Positions 16,898 to 26,542 of a DNA stretch of 64,000 bases are shown here, one piece after another. Source of the stretch: Paraburkholderia sp. SOS3 (GTDB taxonomy: Bacteria; Pseudomonadota; Gammaproteobacteria; Burkholderiales; Burkholderiaceae). The translations under genes and the position numbers were made by a program. Every line of letters starts with the position of its first letter. The first letter of the stretch is position 1. The stretch lies in the NCBI RefSeq assembly GCF_001922345.1, contig NZ_CP018812.1:744001-808000 (forward strand). The letters are read 5' to 3'. The notes beneath the pieces are model-generated. The model was given only the letters and a program-made list of their open reading frames with translations. It was not told the DNA's origin and did no database searches.

Positions 16898-17920
16898 ATG
16901 TCGATGCGCGAAGCAACAAAGCGTTTCCGGTTGCACCTCGAAAGCCAGAGCCGGCAGGCGTCGGCGTTCCATCTGGACCCCGCGGCCTGGCAGCAGGCGT
17001 CGCTGCGCCATGCGGAGCTGGCACGGCACATCGACGTATCGTTCGGCTGGGACGGCGAGCGGTTCGCCACGCCGCTCGACGACGTCGATTTTCTGCTCGC
17101 CTCGCGTTTTCCGCATGCGGCGGTCAACGATGCGCAGCGCTTGCGATGGATTCATACGACCGGCGCCGGCGTCGACCAGTTGTTGCCGCTCGACGGTCTG
17201 CGCGACGACCTGATATTGACGAACAGCAGCGGCATTCATGTCGACAAGGTTGGCGAGTTCGTGCAAATGGCGCTGCTGATGCTGAATGCGCAACTGCCGG
17301 CGGTATTGCGTGCGCAGCATGAACATCGCTGGGATGCGCGACTGACCGCGCCGATTCGCGGCAAGACCGTGCTTCTGATCGGCCTTGGAGATCTCGGACT
17401 TTCGGCGAGCCGCGCGGCGAGAGCGCTTGGTTTGCGCGTGCTCGCGCTCAATCGCAGCGGTCGCGCACCGGAGCCGGCGGCGTCGGAAACCGCTATGCCC
17501 GATGTGCTGGCGTCTGTGTCGGAGCTCGATAGGTGGCTTCCCGAAGCGGACTTCGTTGTCGTCACCGCGCCGTTGACGCCGGCAACGCGCGGCCTTCTTT
17601 CCGCCACACGTCTTGCGGCGATGCGACAGGGCGCGTGTGTCGTGAATCTGTCGCGCGCGGCACTCGTGGACTATCCGGCATTGTTCGAGCGGCTGCGTGC
17701 GGGCGCTTGCGGCGGCGCGGTGCTCGACGTATTCGAGCCCGAGCCGCTTGCGCACGACAGCCAGGTATGGGACGTGCCGGGTTTGATCGTCACGCCTCAC
17801 ATCTCATGCGACGCGCCGGATTACAACCAGCGTGTGCTCGATTTGTGGTTCGGCAATTTCGCAAGATGGCTGCACGGCGAACCGCTTGCCAATATCGTCA
17901 GCCGCGCGCGGGGGTATTGA
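16898..17920 (+). CDS. D-2-hydroxyacid dehydrogenase, NAD-binding
   Basis: A 340-residue member of the D-isomer-specific 2-hydroxyacid dehydrogenase family. The nucleotide motif GLGDLGLSASRA follows LLI at about residue 162. The catalytic Arg lies in VNLSRAALVD, the Glu in VFEPEPLA and the His in TPHISCD. The start, only 6 bp after the beta-subunit stop, is ATG in a tight spacing that suggests one transcript. The N-terminal lobe is diverged. It may reduce or oxidise a 2-oxo or 2-hydroxy acid released after ring cleavage; no ring-cleavage enzyme is seen in the cluster. Confidence 0.85.
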   Translation: MSMREATKRFRLHLESQSRQASAFHLDPAAWQQASLRHAELARHIDVSFGWDGERFATPLDDVDFLLASRFPHAAVNDAQRLRWIHTTGAGVDQLLPLDGLRDDLILTNSSGIHVDKVGEFVQMALLMLNAQLPAVLRAQHEHRWDARLTAPIRGKTVLLIGLGDLGLSASRAARALGLRVLALNRSGRAPEPAASETAMPDVLASVSELDRWLPEADFVVVTAPLTPATRGLLSATRLAAMRQGACVVNLSRAALVDYPALFERLRAGACGGAVLDVFEPEPLAHDSQVWDVPGLIVTPHISCDAPDYNQRVLDLWFGNFARWLHGEPLANIVSRARGY

Positions 17921-18009
17921 ATCGAATAACTGCGAGGCATTTGCTTCGCAGTTAGTGGGAGCCCGCCAAAAGGCCGCCTGCGATTCCTCGCAGATCGTGT
18001 CGAATAACT

Positions 18010-19617
<1,608 letters not shown>

Positions 19618-19716
19618 TAAGCCCCAGCGGGTTGGCCGTGTGCCCCGGCCATCCATGTTGCCGGCTCGTTCGCCAGCTCAGTTGCCAATCGGGTTGCCGA
19701 CTATGGCTCAAAGAAA

Positions 19717-20661
19717 TCAGAACCCGTGCCGCTGCATGATCATCAATAGCAGTGAAAGCGTCACAAGCGAAGCAACCGTGGAATAGAGAATGGTCTGCGA
19801 CGTCACTTGCGCTTCACGCCGATAGAATTCCGCGAGCATGTACGGCCCGGTGCCCGTAGGCAGGGCCGCAAGCAACACGGCGACGCCTACCGTATCGGTC
19901 GGTAATGCGAACGCACGTGACGCCATCCACCACGCGCATGCCGGCTGCACGATCAGCTTGATCGCGGTAAATGCGAACGGGGTGCCGCGTCCGTTGACCG
20001 CTGGCCGTTTCTCCGCCAGAAAAAGCCCGAGGCTTATGAGCGCGCAGGGGCTCGCCGCGCCGCCGAGGAGCTTGAGAAATGTCTCGATACTGTGCGGCAT
20101 CGCCCATTGCGCGCTCGAAACGAGTACGCCAGCGACCGGCGAAACAATCAGCGGATTTTTTGCCAGCGAGCGCAGCACCTTCAAACCGATCTTGTGCGGC
20201 GAACGTTCGGTCTGCAATCCGATCTCGATCAGCACGATCGCGAGCGCGAAAAGCACGCACGACACGATGATCGTCGCGATCGTCGTCGGCGTGAGTCCCG
20301 CATTGCCGAACACGATCAACGCAAGCGGAAAGCCGATATAGCCGGTATTCGGATTGGACGCCGCGACCGCATCGACGCTTGCGTCGGCTAGATGCCGTCC
20401 CTGCGCGAGCCGCACGATCAGCACGCCTAAAAACAGCAAGGCGCATGCAACCGAGAATGTTGCCACGAATCCCGGCTGATCTAGCTGTTGCCACGTGGAA
20501 TGCGCCATCGAGTCGAACAGCAGCGCGGGCATGGCAAGCCACACGACGAAACGGTTTAGTTCGGCGGCGGCGGTCACGCCAAGCAGATTGCGCCGTCGGC
20601 AGACGGCGCCCGCGAAGATCAACGCGAAGACGGGAGTCAAGATTTCGAGCGTAGTCAACAT
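19717..20661 (-). CDS. AEC family transporter (auxin efflux carrier fold)
   Basis: A 314-residue membrane transporter of the AEC family with about ten hydrophobic segments. Characteristic pieces are TLEILTPVFALIFAGAVCRR at the N-terminus, the crossover helix SNPNTGYIGFPLAL, and the repeat block ASPCALISLGLFLA. Start 20661 (MLTTLEIL) begins the first helix; the longer frame adds an unlikely leader. AEC proteins export or import small organic acids such as malate or malonate. It is divergent from a LysR gene across 363 bp, the usual arrangement for a LysR-controlled transporter. Confidence 0.9.
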   Translation of the reverse strand: MLTTLEILTPVFALIFAGAVCRRRNLLGVTAAAELNRFVVWLAMPALLFDSMAHSTWQQLDQPGFVATFSVACALLFLGVLIVRLAQGRHLADASVDAVAASNPNTGYIGFPLALIVFGNAGLTPTTIATIIVSCVLFALAIVLIEIGLQTERSPHKIGLKVLRSLAKNPLIVSPVAGVLVSSAQWAMPHSIETFLKLLGGAASPCALISLGLFLAEKRPAVNGRGTPFAFTAIKLIVQPACAWWMASRAFALPTDTVGVAVLLAALPTGTGPYMLAEFYRREAQVTSQTILYSTVASLVTLSLLLMIMQRHGF

Positions 20662-21024
20662 CGGGTTGTACAGATAGGCGAGTTGCCCAATGAGGAGGTT
20701 TAGCGGACTGCTCGAACGACATCGCACGGCGTGCACATGCAACCATACGACGGCGCCCGGACAACTCGAGGCTATTACTGCAATCGATGCTCACAAAGAT
20801 CATTGAGCGCTCCTTGATTAGCGTGGCTGCTGTAGTGATGCGATCTGGACCGGTTCGAGGCAGTATCGACGGCTCCTGCATGAAAATGAAGTGACTTATA
20901 GTCATCGTCGCCATAAGCATTCGTTATAGGAGACAGCGATCGCGGATCGGGAAGAATTTAATACTTAGCGTGTAGAAAGCGCCTACAATTGCTTCCGCAT
21001 AACGAATGGTTATCGGAGTAACGC
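20662..21024 (+). promoter_or_regulatory. Divergent intergenic region with LysR-type palindromes
   Basis: No gene was seen between the AEC transporter and the LysR regulator. Three symmetrical elements are visible. The 15-bp palindrome ATAAC-GAATG-GTTAT (20999-21013) ends just before the LysR start, CATTCGTTAT (20918-20927) is the reverse complement of ATAACGAATG about 73 bp upstream, and TGACTTATAGTCA (20892-20904) is a separate dyad. They are plausible recognition and activation sites for the adjacent LysR protein. Confidence 0.5.
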
Positions 21025-21957
21025 TTGGACATTCGCGCGTTGCGCTATTTTGCAGAGGTAGTCAATTGCGGCGGCTTTAGTCGCGCTTCCGAGATTCTGC
21101 ACGTCACTCAACCGGCAATCAGCCGCGCGGTGCGCTTGCTCGAAGAGGAATGCGGGGTTCGACTACTGACCCGCGAGCCAAAGACAGTCAAACTCACTCG
21201 CGAAGGCGCCGTAGTCTATCGGCACGCTACCCAGATGCTGCGTCAAGCTCGTCGGCTAACATCGGAACTGACAGATATGAAGTCAGAGCTGAAGGGAGCG
21301 TTGCGCCTCGGGTTGCCGCCTCTGGTTGGATCGACGTTCTTTTCCGACACAATCACGCGGTTTCGAAGAGAATATCCCGGCATCGAACTTCAAATTGCGG
21401 AGTTTTTCTCAAGCCACCTCGAGCAGGCGCTCGACGACGGAGAGATCGATATTGCGGCGGCGATGCTGCCCGTCGACACGGAACGCTTTGTCCTGCAGCA
21501 GTTCGCCGCCGATCGACTGATGTTCGTCGTCAATCCGGGCCACGAAATAAGCACTCATTCAGCAGTCAGAATACTTGCGCTGAAAAACCAGCCGTTAGTC
21601 ACCTTCACCAAAGACTTCAAGCTGTGCCGGCTGATCGAGGACGCGTGTCGGGCGCAAGGATTCGCCCCCTCGATCGTTGGACGGAGCAGTCACCTTGATT
21701 TCGTGCTGGCAATGGTGGCCTCCGGAATGGGTATAACCGTCTTGCCCAGGTCGGTTATCGAGCGGACCAGTGCAGGGCACTTCGTCACGGTACCCATCGT
21801 GAAACCCGCTATCCATTTCGAGCTTGCACTCGTGCGACCGCAGGAGAAATACGTTAGCCATGAATGCAGGGCCTGGGTTGAGCTCGCGGCGGATGTCCTC
21901 GGATTTGAGATTTCCGACTCCTTCGTGTCCCGGGTCGACCACGAACCACGGCGTTAA
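21025..21957 (+). CDS. LysR family transcriptional regulator
   Basis: A 310-residue LysR regulator. The N-terminal winged helix spans about residues 1-60 (IRALRYFAEVVNCGGFSRAS, LHVTQPAISRAVRLLEEE), followed by a linker helix and a type 2 periplasmic-binding-like effector domain. The start is a TTG at 21025, with GGAG at 21014-21017 suitably spaced. It probably regulates itself and the divergent AEC transporter through the palindromes between them. It could also control the catabolic genes downstream at 22.2-28.5 kb. The inducer is unknown. Confidence 0.92.
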   Translation: MDIRALRYFAEVVNCGGFSRASEILHVTQPAISRAVRLLEEECGVRLLTREPKTVKLTREGAVVYRHATQMLRQARRLTSELTDMKSELKGALRLGLPPLVGSTFFSDTITRFRREYPGIELQIAEFFSSHLEQALDDGEIDIAAAMLPVDTERFVLQQFAADRLMFVVNPGHEISTHSAVRILALKNQPLVTFTKDFKLCRLIEDACRAQGFAPSIVGRSSHLDFVLAMVASGMGITVLPRSVIERTSAGHFVTVPIVKPAIHFELALVRPQEKYVSHECRAWVELAADVLGFEISDSFVSRVDHEPRR

Positions 21958-22241
21958 TATGATACGTCCATCGATAAGCCCGACGTCGGCGGGCGGGACT
22001 GCCGCAGCGAAGCAACGCCTCGCGCGATGCATGCCAGTTCAGACTGTGTGCTGTGCAAGGATGTTTCGTGACTCATCCGCTGTACTTCGCGCAACCCTGC
22101 CGTATATCCACCAACGGCTGATATCGACACACGCCTGACCACCATCGATCAGAGCCGTTCAGCGGCAACGCGACTTTGCACTGCGGCACTTAAATGAGTT
22201 CGTATGACTCTATCGTTTTGTCACCGTCGTCACGATGATCG

Positions 22242-22871
22242 TCAACGAGGCGGACCCAGAATACCGGGCATCGCGACAAAGCCGTCGAGGTGTCGCATTC
22301 GGTCTATCCAGCGGCGAATCGCAGGAAAATCATCGCGAGCAATGCCGCCTTCATGTGAAAGCGCAATGCACGGAAAGCAGGCTATATCGGCAAGCGTCGG
22401 CGCTTCGCCGGCCAGCCAGTGCCGCCCTTCGATTTCTCTATCAGCGAGATGATCATCGACAAGCCTGAAAATCGCACGCGCTTCGTGACGCGCGCGTTTA
22501 ACGTCGAGCACGCACCCGAACACGTCATGTAGCCGCGCGCCCGATGCCGTACGAGTGAGGTCACGCGCGATCGGGAACCATGCGACGACTTGCGCGCGTG
22601 CCGCAGGTTGGGCCGGGAACCAGGCTGCGCTCGCGTCGTAGCGACCCGCGAGATATACGAGGATCGCTTCGCTATCGTGCAGTCGCGAGACGCCGTCTTC
22701 GAGAACCGGCAACCGCGCCCACACATCGTTCTGTGCGAGCTGCGCCGTTTCATGCTCTCGCCCCGGATAAAAATCGACGGCTACAGTCTCATACTCCACG
22801 CGCAGAAAATGCATGAAAAGCCGCAGCTTGTAGCACTGTTCCGAGAGTTCGTAGTTAAAAAGCCTGATCAT
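22242..22871 (-). CDS. Glutathione S-transferase-like protein linked to a split Rieske oxygenase
   Basis: A 209-residue GST-fold protein: thioredoxin-like N-terminal domain (LFNYELSEQCYKLRLFMHFL, with LPVLEDG and DSEAI for the glutathione site) and an all-helical C-terminal domain (GEAPTLADIACFP). The ATG at 22871 is preferred because AAGGAG lies 9 bp upstream. It follows the iron-only oxygenase subunit by 14 bp as third gene of the operon. In methylxanthine N7-demethylase a GST-like protein, NdmE, stabilises the separate catalytic and Rieske proteins; an equivalent scaffold role is suggested here by gene order and is not proven. Confidence 0.85.
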   Translation of the reverse strand: MIRLFNYELSEQCYKLRLFMHFLRVEYETVAVDFYPGREHETAQLAQNDVWARLPVLEDGVSRLHDSEAILVYLAGRYDASAAWFPAQPAARAQVVAWFPIARDLTRTASGARLHDVFGCVLDVKRARHEARAIFRLVDDHLADREIEGRHWLAGEAPTLADIACFPCIALSHEGGIARDDFPAIRRWIDRMRHLDGFVAMPGILGPPR

Positions 22872-22885
22872 GAAGGCCATCTCCT

Positions 22886-23764
22886 TCAACGCGAGGATGT
22901 GACTTCCACGCCATAGCTAAGGCGCTTCGTCTTCAGCCATCGCCGGTAGGCCATCGACATCGCATCCGCGCTAGTCGACACTTCGGCGCGCACATCGAGC
23001 GGCAACCGCTTCGGCAACTGGTTTTCGAGAATCGGTTTGTCTTGCCCGAAGATGGTGTGCTGGAAGCTTACGAGTTCCGTGTTGTCGTGCTCGTCGTCAA
23101 ACAGCAGCATCAGAAGATGTGCGCGGCTTTCCACTTCGCTAAGTGGTTGCACGAAGAGCGCGATCACATCGCGCTCCGCAGGCATGCGAGGACTTGTCTT
23201 GTAGAGCAGCGCACAGAATGGCTGCGGCACGCGATACGTGTAGTCGACGTCCATGCCCGTGTCTGCGGCCGCGGCCGCGCGGGGCTGCCAGAATGCGCAA
23301 TCGGTGGCCCAGAGTTCGCCGTTCTCGTCCTCGTGCACCGCGTAGTCTTTTACTTCAGTGTGCGGCTCCTCGCCGAGAATGCCTGCGTGCACATAAGGGA
23401 AATGCCCCATATCGAGAAAGTTTTCGATCACGCGAGGCGCCGACGTATGCACGCCGAAGGCGCCGCAATCGATCAAGCGACGGCCCGGCTGCGCATATTG
23501 CGGCAGCGTGAAGAGCGCACGTCGTGGTGCGGCGAGCGAGACCCACGTGTAGCCGTAACGGTCGATTGCGCGATAGCGCTGTGGCGCGCCGATGTCGGGC
23601 GCGGCGATAGGTTCGCCAGTTGACGGGTCGCGCCACACCGCTAACGGCCGGCCCAACAGACGGGTGCGTAGCGGCGTCACGCCGATGCGAGCGGTAGTCG
23701 ATACGACGAACCACTCGCCTACGACTGCGGTATCGAGTGCGGCTCGGTGATGCGCATCGCTCAT
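22886..23764 (-). CDS. Rieske-oxygenase catalytic subunit lacking the [2Fe-2S] site
   Basis: A 292-residue protein with the non-heme iron half of a vanillate-demethylase-like oxygenase. The motif ENFLDMGHFPYVH at 114-126 supplies His121 and His126 and the bridging Asp118, and the C-terminal FGQDKPILENQLPKRLPLD is typical. Where a CxH...CxxH Rieske motif should stand (about residues 46-70), the sequence runs WRDPSTGEPIAAPDIGAP with no cysteine or histidine ligands. The start at 23764 overlaps the Rieske-only gene (ATGA). It needs electrons from a partner Rieske protein, most likely the one encoded upstream. NdmC has the same deletion. Confidence 0.88.
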   Translation of the reverse strand: MSDAHHRAALDTAVVGEWFVVSTTARIGVTPLRTRLLGRPLAVWRDPSTGEPIAAPDIGAPQRYRAIDRYGYTWVSLAAPRRALFTLPQYAQPGRRLIDCGAFGVHTSAPRVIENFLDMGHFPYVHAGILGEEPHTEVKDYAVHEDENGELWATDCAFWQPRAAAAADTGMDVDYTYRVPQPFCALLYKTSPRMPAERDVIALFVQPLSEVESRAHLLMLLFDDEHDNTELVSFQHTIFGQDKPILENQLPKRLPLDVRAEVSTSADAMSMAYRRWLKTKRLSYGVEVTSSR

Positions 23765-24480
23765 CGTCCGCTCCATACCCGCGCATGTGGCATATCGGCT
23801 TCGATCTGCGTGCGCAGTTTTTTGAACTCGCGCGCTGCACGCGACATTGCATCAATGTGCAAAGCGCTACCGGTTTCGTCCAAGGCGTCGATCCACAGAT
23901 AAACGACGGTTCGCTCGCCGCTCATCGGTTGAAGGAAAAGCACGTGGCGCGCGCCGGACCCGTCGCGCCGTTCCATCATCGCATCGTCCACGCCCACCGC
24001 CGCGAAGTGGTTCTGCAGAAACCTGCGCGTGTAGTGAGGCGATCGATAGACGACAAAGCTGCGACAGAACGCACTCGGCATCGACACATCGCCGATACCA
24101 TTCCACGGCATATCGCCGAGCGTCGCCCAGATCAATCCGCTGTCCTCGCGCGCAGCATAGCTTTTCGCGCATGCGCTTTGCGGCGGCGAAATATCTGGTT
24201 TTGCGGGAATGTAAGTGCAGGTGCCGTCTTTGTCGAAGCGCCAGCCGTGGTAGGCGCAACTGAGCGTGTCACCGGCGACATATCCTAAGGAAAGACGCGT
24301 GCCGCGGTGCGGGCAACGGTTTTCCCATGCGCGCGCTTCACCGTCCGCGGAGCGCCAAAGTGCGAGTTCCTGACCATTGAGAATCGACTGCACGATGCGC
24401 CCCCTGCCGACTTCACGCGAAGCGGCGACGGGATACCAACGAATGTGCGCATCGAAACAGTCGGGCTCTACATCGGTCAA
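23761..24480 (-). CDS. Rieske [2Fe-2S] protein with a degenerate oxygenase domain
   Basis: A 239-residue protein. The N-terminal half carries a full Rieske motif, RCPHRGTRLSLGYVAGDTL then SCAYHGWRF, giving Cys56, His58, Cys75 and His78. The C-terminal half keeps only a remnant of the catalytic fold: the segment where HxxxxH should occur reads NHFAAVGVDDAMM, and about 100 residues are missing compared with a full oxygenase. It would act as electron donor to the iron-only subunit at 22886. The start is TTG at 24480 with AGGGAG upstream; an ATG 5 bp earlier is out of frame. No flavin reductase domain is fused or adjacent. Confidence 0.88.
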   Translation of the reverse strand: MTDVEPDCFDAHIRWYPVAASREVGRGRIVQSILNGQELALWRSADGEARAWENRCPHRGTRLSLGYVAGDTLSCAYHGWRFDKDGTCTYIPAKPDISPPQSACAKSYAAREDSGLIWATLGDMPWNGIGDVSMPSAFCRSFVVYRSPHYTRRFLQNHFAAVGVDDAMMERRDGSGARHVLFLQPMSGERTVVYLWIDALDETGSALHIDAMSRAAREFKKLRTQIEADMPHARVWSGR

Positions 24481-24802
24481 TTCATGCTCCCTGCTGGCGC
24501 CAAACGCCGTTGCGTGTCAAAGGTTTCGCCACGCATCATTGAACGCGTGTCTGCGCAGATTATTCCGGTTCGAATGCGTGGCGCTGGCCCCGGAACGGTT
24601 ACGCCGGATAGGTCGACAATTTTTTGAACGTCGCGCTTGCGCGCCGACGCCATCCATTGTGGCCCATTCGAAAGGTGTTGACGAAACGAAGCATAGCGCC
24701 TAATCTTGGACCCTAACAAACGTTAGACAGCCTTCAGGACTGGCTTCGCTGGTTACGACTGGCTTCGCTGGTCACTTTTCCGACACTTTCAGGACACGCC
24801 TG
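24481..24802 (+). promoter_or_regulatory. Divergent promoter region of the Rieske and amidase operons
   Basis: No gene was recognised. The region contains the inverted repeat CTAAC-AAAC-GTTAG (24713-24726), a 16-bp direct repeat GACTGGCTTCGCTGGT (24738-24753 and 24757-24772, 19-bp period), and TCAGG-ACACG-CCTGA shortly before the amidase start. These symmetries make it a likely shared control region for the split-oxygenase operon on the minus strand and the amidase operon on the plus strand. Confidence 0.45.
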
Positions 24803-26215
24803 ATGAGCACCGAACTTATTTCCCAAGACGCCACCCGGCTCGCCGAACTGATCCGCAACAAGGACGTCTCGCCGGTAGAAGTCATGCAAGCGCATCTCGC
24901 GCGCATCGATGCGTTCGATTCGAAGATCAACGCCATCGTCACGCTCGCCGACGGCGCGATCGAAGCCGCGCGCGTCGCCGAGGCTGCCGTGATGGCCGGT
25001 CAGGAACTCGGCCCGCTGCACGGCGTTCCCTTCACCGCGAAGGACTCCATCGATACCGCCGGCGTGCCGACGCAACGTGCCTCGCCCATCTTCAAGGGCC
25101 GTGTGCCCGACACCGACGCCACGAGCATTGCTCGCATGAAGAAGGCAGGCGGCATCCTGCTGGCGAAAACCAACCATCCCGAATTTTCGTTCTGGATCGA
25201 AACCGATAACCTGCTGTCGGGACGCACGCGTAATCCGTGGAATCTGGATCGCACGCCAGGCGGCTCGAGTGGCGGCGAATCCGCAGCCGTCGCAGCGCTG
25301 ATGTCGCCGCTCGGTCTCGCAACCGACGTCGCCATTTCGGTGCGCGGCCCGGCAGCGCTAACCGGCGTGGTCGGACTCAAGGCCACCCACGGACGCATTC
25401 CGATGACCGGTATCTGGCCACGCGTACCGCGCCGCTTCTGGCACATCGGGCCGATCGCACGCAGCGTTCGCGACATCGCGCTCGCCTATTCGCTGCTGGC
25501 CGGCCCTGACGGCGCGGACGGCTTTTCGACGGCGCCGCCCAGCCTCGATGCCGGCGTGGCGTCCAGCCCGGGCCGGCCGATTCGGGTTGGCCTGCTCATC
25601 GATGCCTTCGCGCCCGTAGACCCCGACGTCGCCGCTACCGTGCTCGCCTCGGCCGAAGCGCTGAAGAGCCTGGGCATCACCGTCGAGCCGGTGCGCATTC
25701 CAGTGCTCGAGCAGATCAACGCGCTCGAGCTGCTCTGGAAGCTTCAGGTCATGGAAACCAAACCCGCCTTCAGGAAAGTAACGGCCGGACACGAAGACAA
25801 GATCTTCAAGCACGTCCAGGGCGTCTACGACACGCCGGACACCTCGATCGCCGATTTCGTCGACGCGGAGCAGAAAGCGGAACAGTTGCGCGACGGCTTT
25901 GCCGGGTACTTCCAGCAATACGACGCGTTGCTCTGCCCGGTCACGACAGTACCGGCGCACGCACACGACGCTGCGGAGTTCAACATCGACGGCCAGTCGG
26001 TGTCGTCGCTGCACGTCATGACCGCGACGGCGCCGCTCAATGTGACCGGGCTTCCGGGCCTGTCGCTGCGTTTCGGCACGAGCCGCGAAGGTCTGCCGGT
26101 CGGCGTGCAACTCGTCGCACCGTGGATGGCGGAGTCGACTGTTCTGCACCTCGCCTCGCTGCTCGAAGCCGTAAGCCCGGTGCGCGGACTTCATCCGGAC
26201 CTGTCGGCTATCTGA
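24803..26215 (+). CDS. Amidase signature family hydrolase
   Basis: A 470-residue amidase of the Ser-cisSer-Lys family. The catalytic Lys is in GVPFTAKDSIDTAG (about residue 79), the cis-Ser in TPGGSSGGESAAVA (about 155) and the nucleophilic Ser in TDVAISVRGPAALTG (about 179). The length is normal. Substrates in the family range from aryl and acyl amides to carbamoyl and cyclic-imide products. It is divergent from the split-oxygenase operon and followed by an isochorismatase-like hydrolase and an MFS transporter, suggesting a pathway that opens or deamidates a nitrogen-containing compound. It may hydrolyse an amide formed after oxidative attack. Confidence 0.92.
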   Translation: MSTELISQDATRLAELIRNKDVSPVEVMQAHLARIDAFDSKINAIVTLADGAIEAARVAEAAVMAGQELGPLHGVPFTAKDSIDTAGVPTQRASPIFKGRVPDTDATSIARMKKAGGILLAKTNHPEFSFWIETDNLLSGRTRNPWNLDRTPGGSSGGESAAVAALMSPLGLATDVAISVRGPAALTGVVGLKATHGRIPMTGIWPRVPRRFWHIGPIARSVRDIALAYSLLAGPDGADGFSTAPPSLDAGVASSPGRPIRVGLLIDAFAPVDPDVAATVLASAEALKSLGITVEPVRIPVLEQINALELLWKLQVMETKPAFRKVTAGHEDKIFKHVQGVYDTPDTSIADFVDAEQKAEQLRDGFAGYFQQYDALLCPVTTVPAHAHDAAEFNIDGQSVSSLHVMTATAPLNVTGLPGLSLRFGTSREGLPVGVQLVAPWMAESTVLHLASLLEAVSPVRGLHPDLSAI

Positions 26216-26322
26216 GTCGAGCCAGTGATCCGTCCGGCCCCTGAATGACTTGCAATGCGGGCCGGGCGGCACACGAGCGATAAGCCCATAGGGTCACGTA
26301 ACCGCCTTCGCCAATTCCAGAG

Positions 26323-26505
26323 ATGTCGAATCCAGTCAACACCCAGCGCCGCCGACTGTTGAACAGCACCACAGCCCTCGCCGATCCAAGCTTGCTGGAC
26401 TCAAGCGGTGCTACAGGTCGTCACGCTATAAACGCAACGAGCGCTGCGTGCTGGTCGGGCGAAATGAAGGTGCTTGCAGGAAACCTAATTGTCTTTATTC
26501 ACTAA
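26323..26505 (+). pseudogene. Possible relic of a Tat-exported protein in the 26216-26542 gap
   Basis: The 327-bp gap between amidase and isochorismatase genes contains a 60-codon frame beginning MSNPVNTQRRRLLNSTTALA, which looks like the start of a twin-arginine signal peptide. The hydrophobic stretch then breaks down and no known domain follows. It may be the surviving 5' end of a lost exported protein, or chance. Nothing else was recognised in the gap. Confidence 0.3.
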
Positions 26506-26542
26506 CCGTCGTCTGGCGATGGTCTTTTTCACAGGTACTAGC

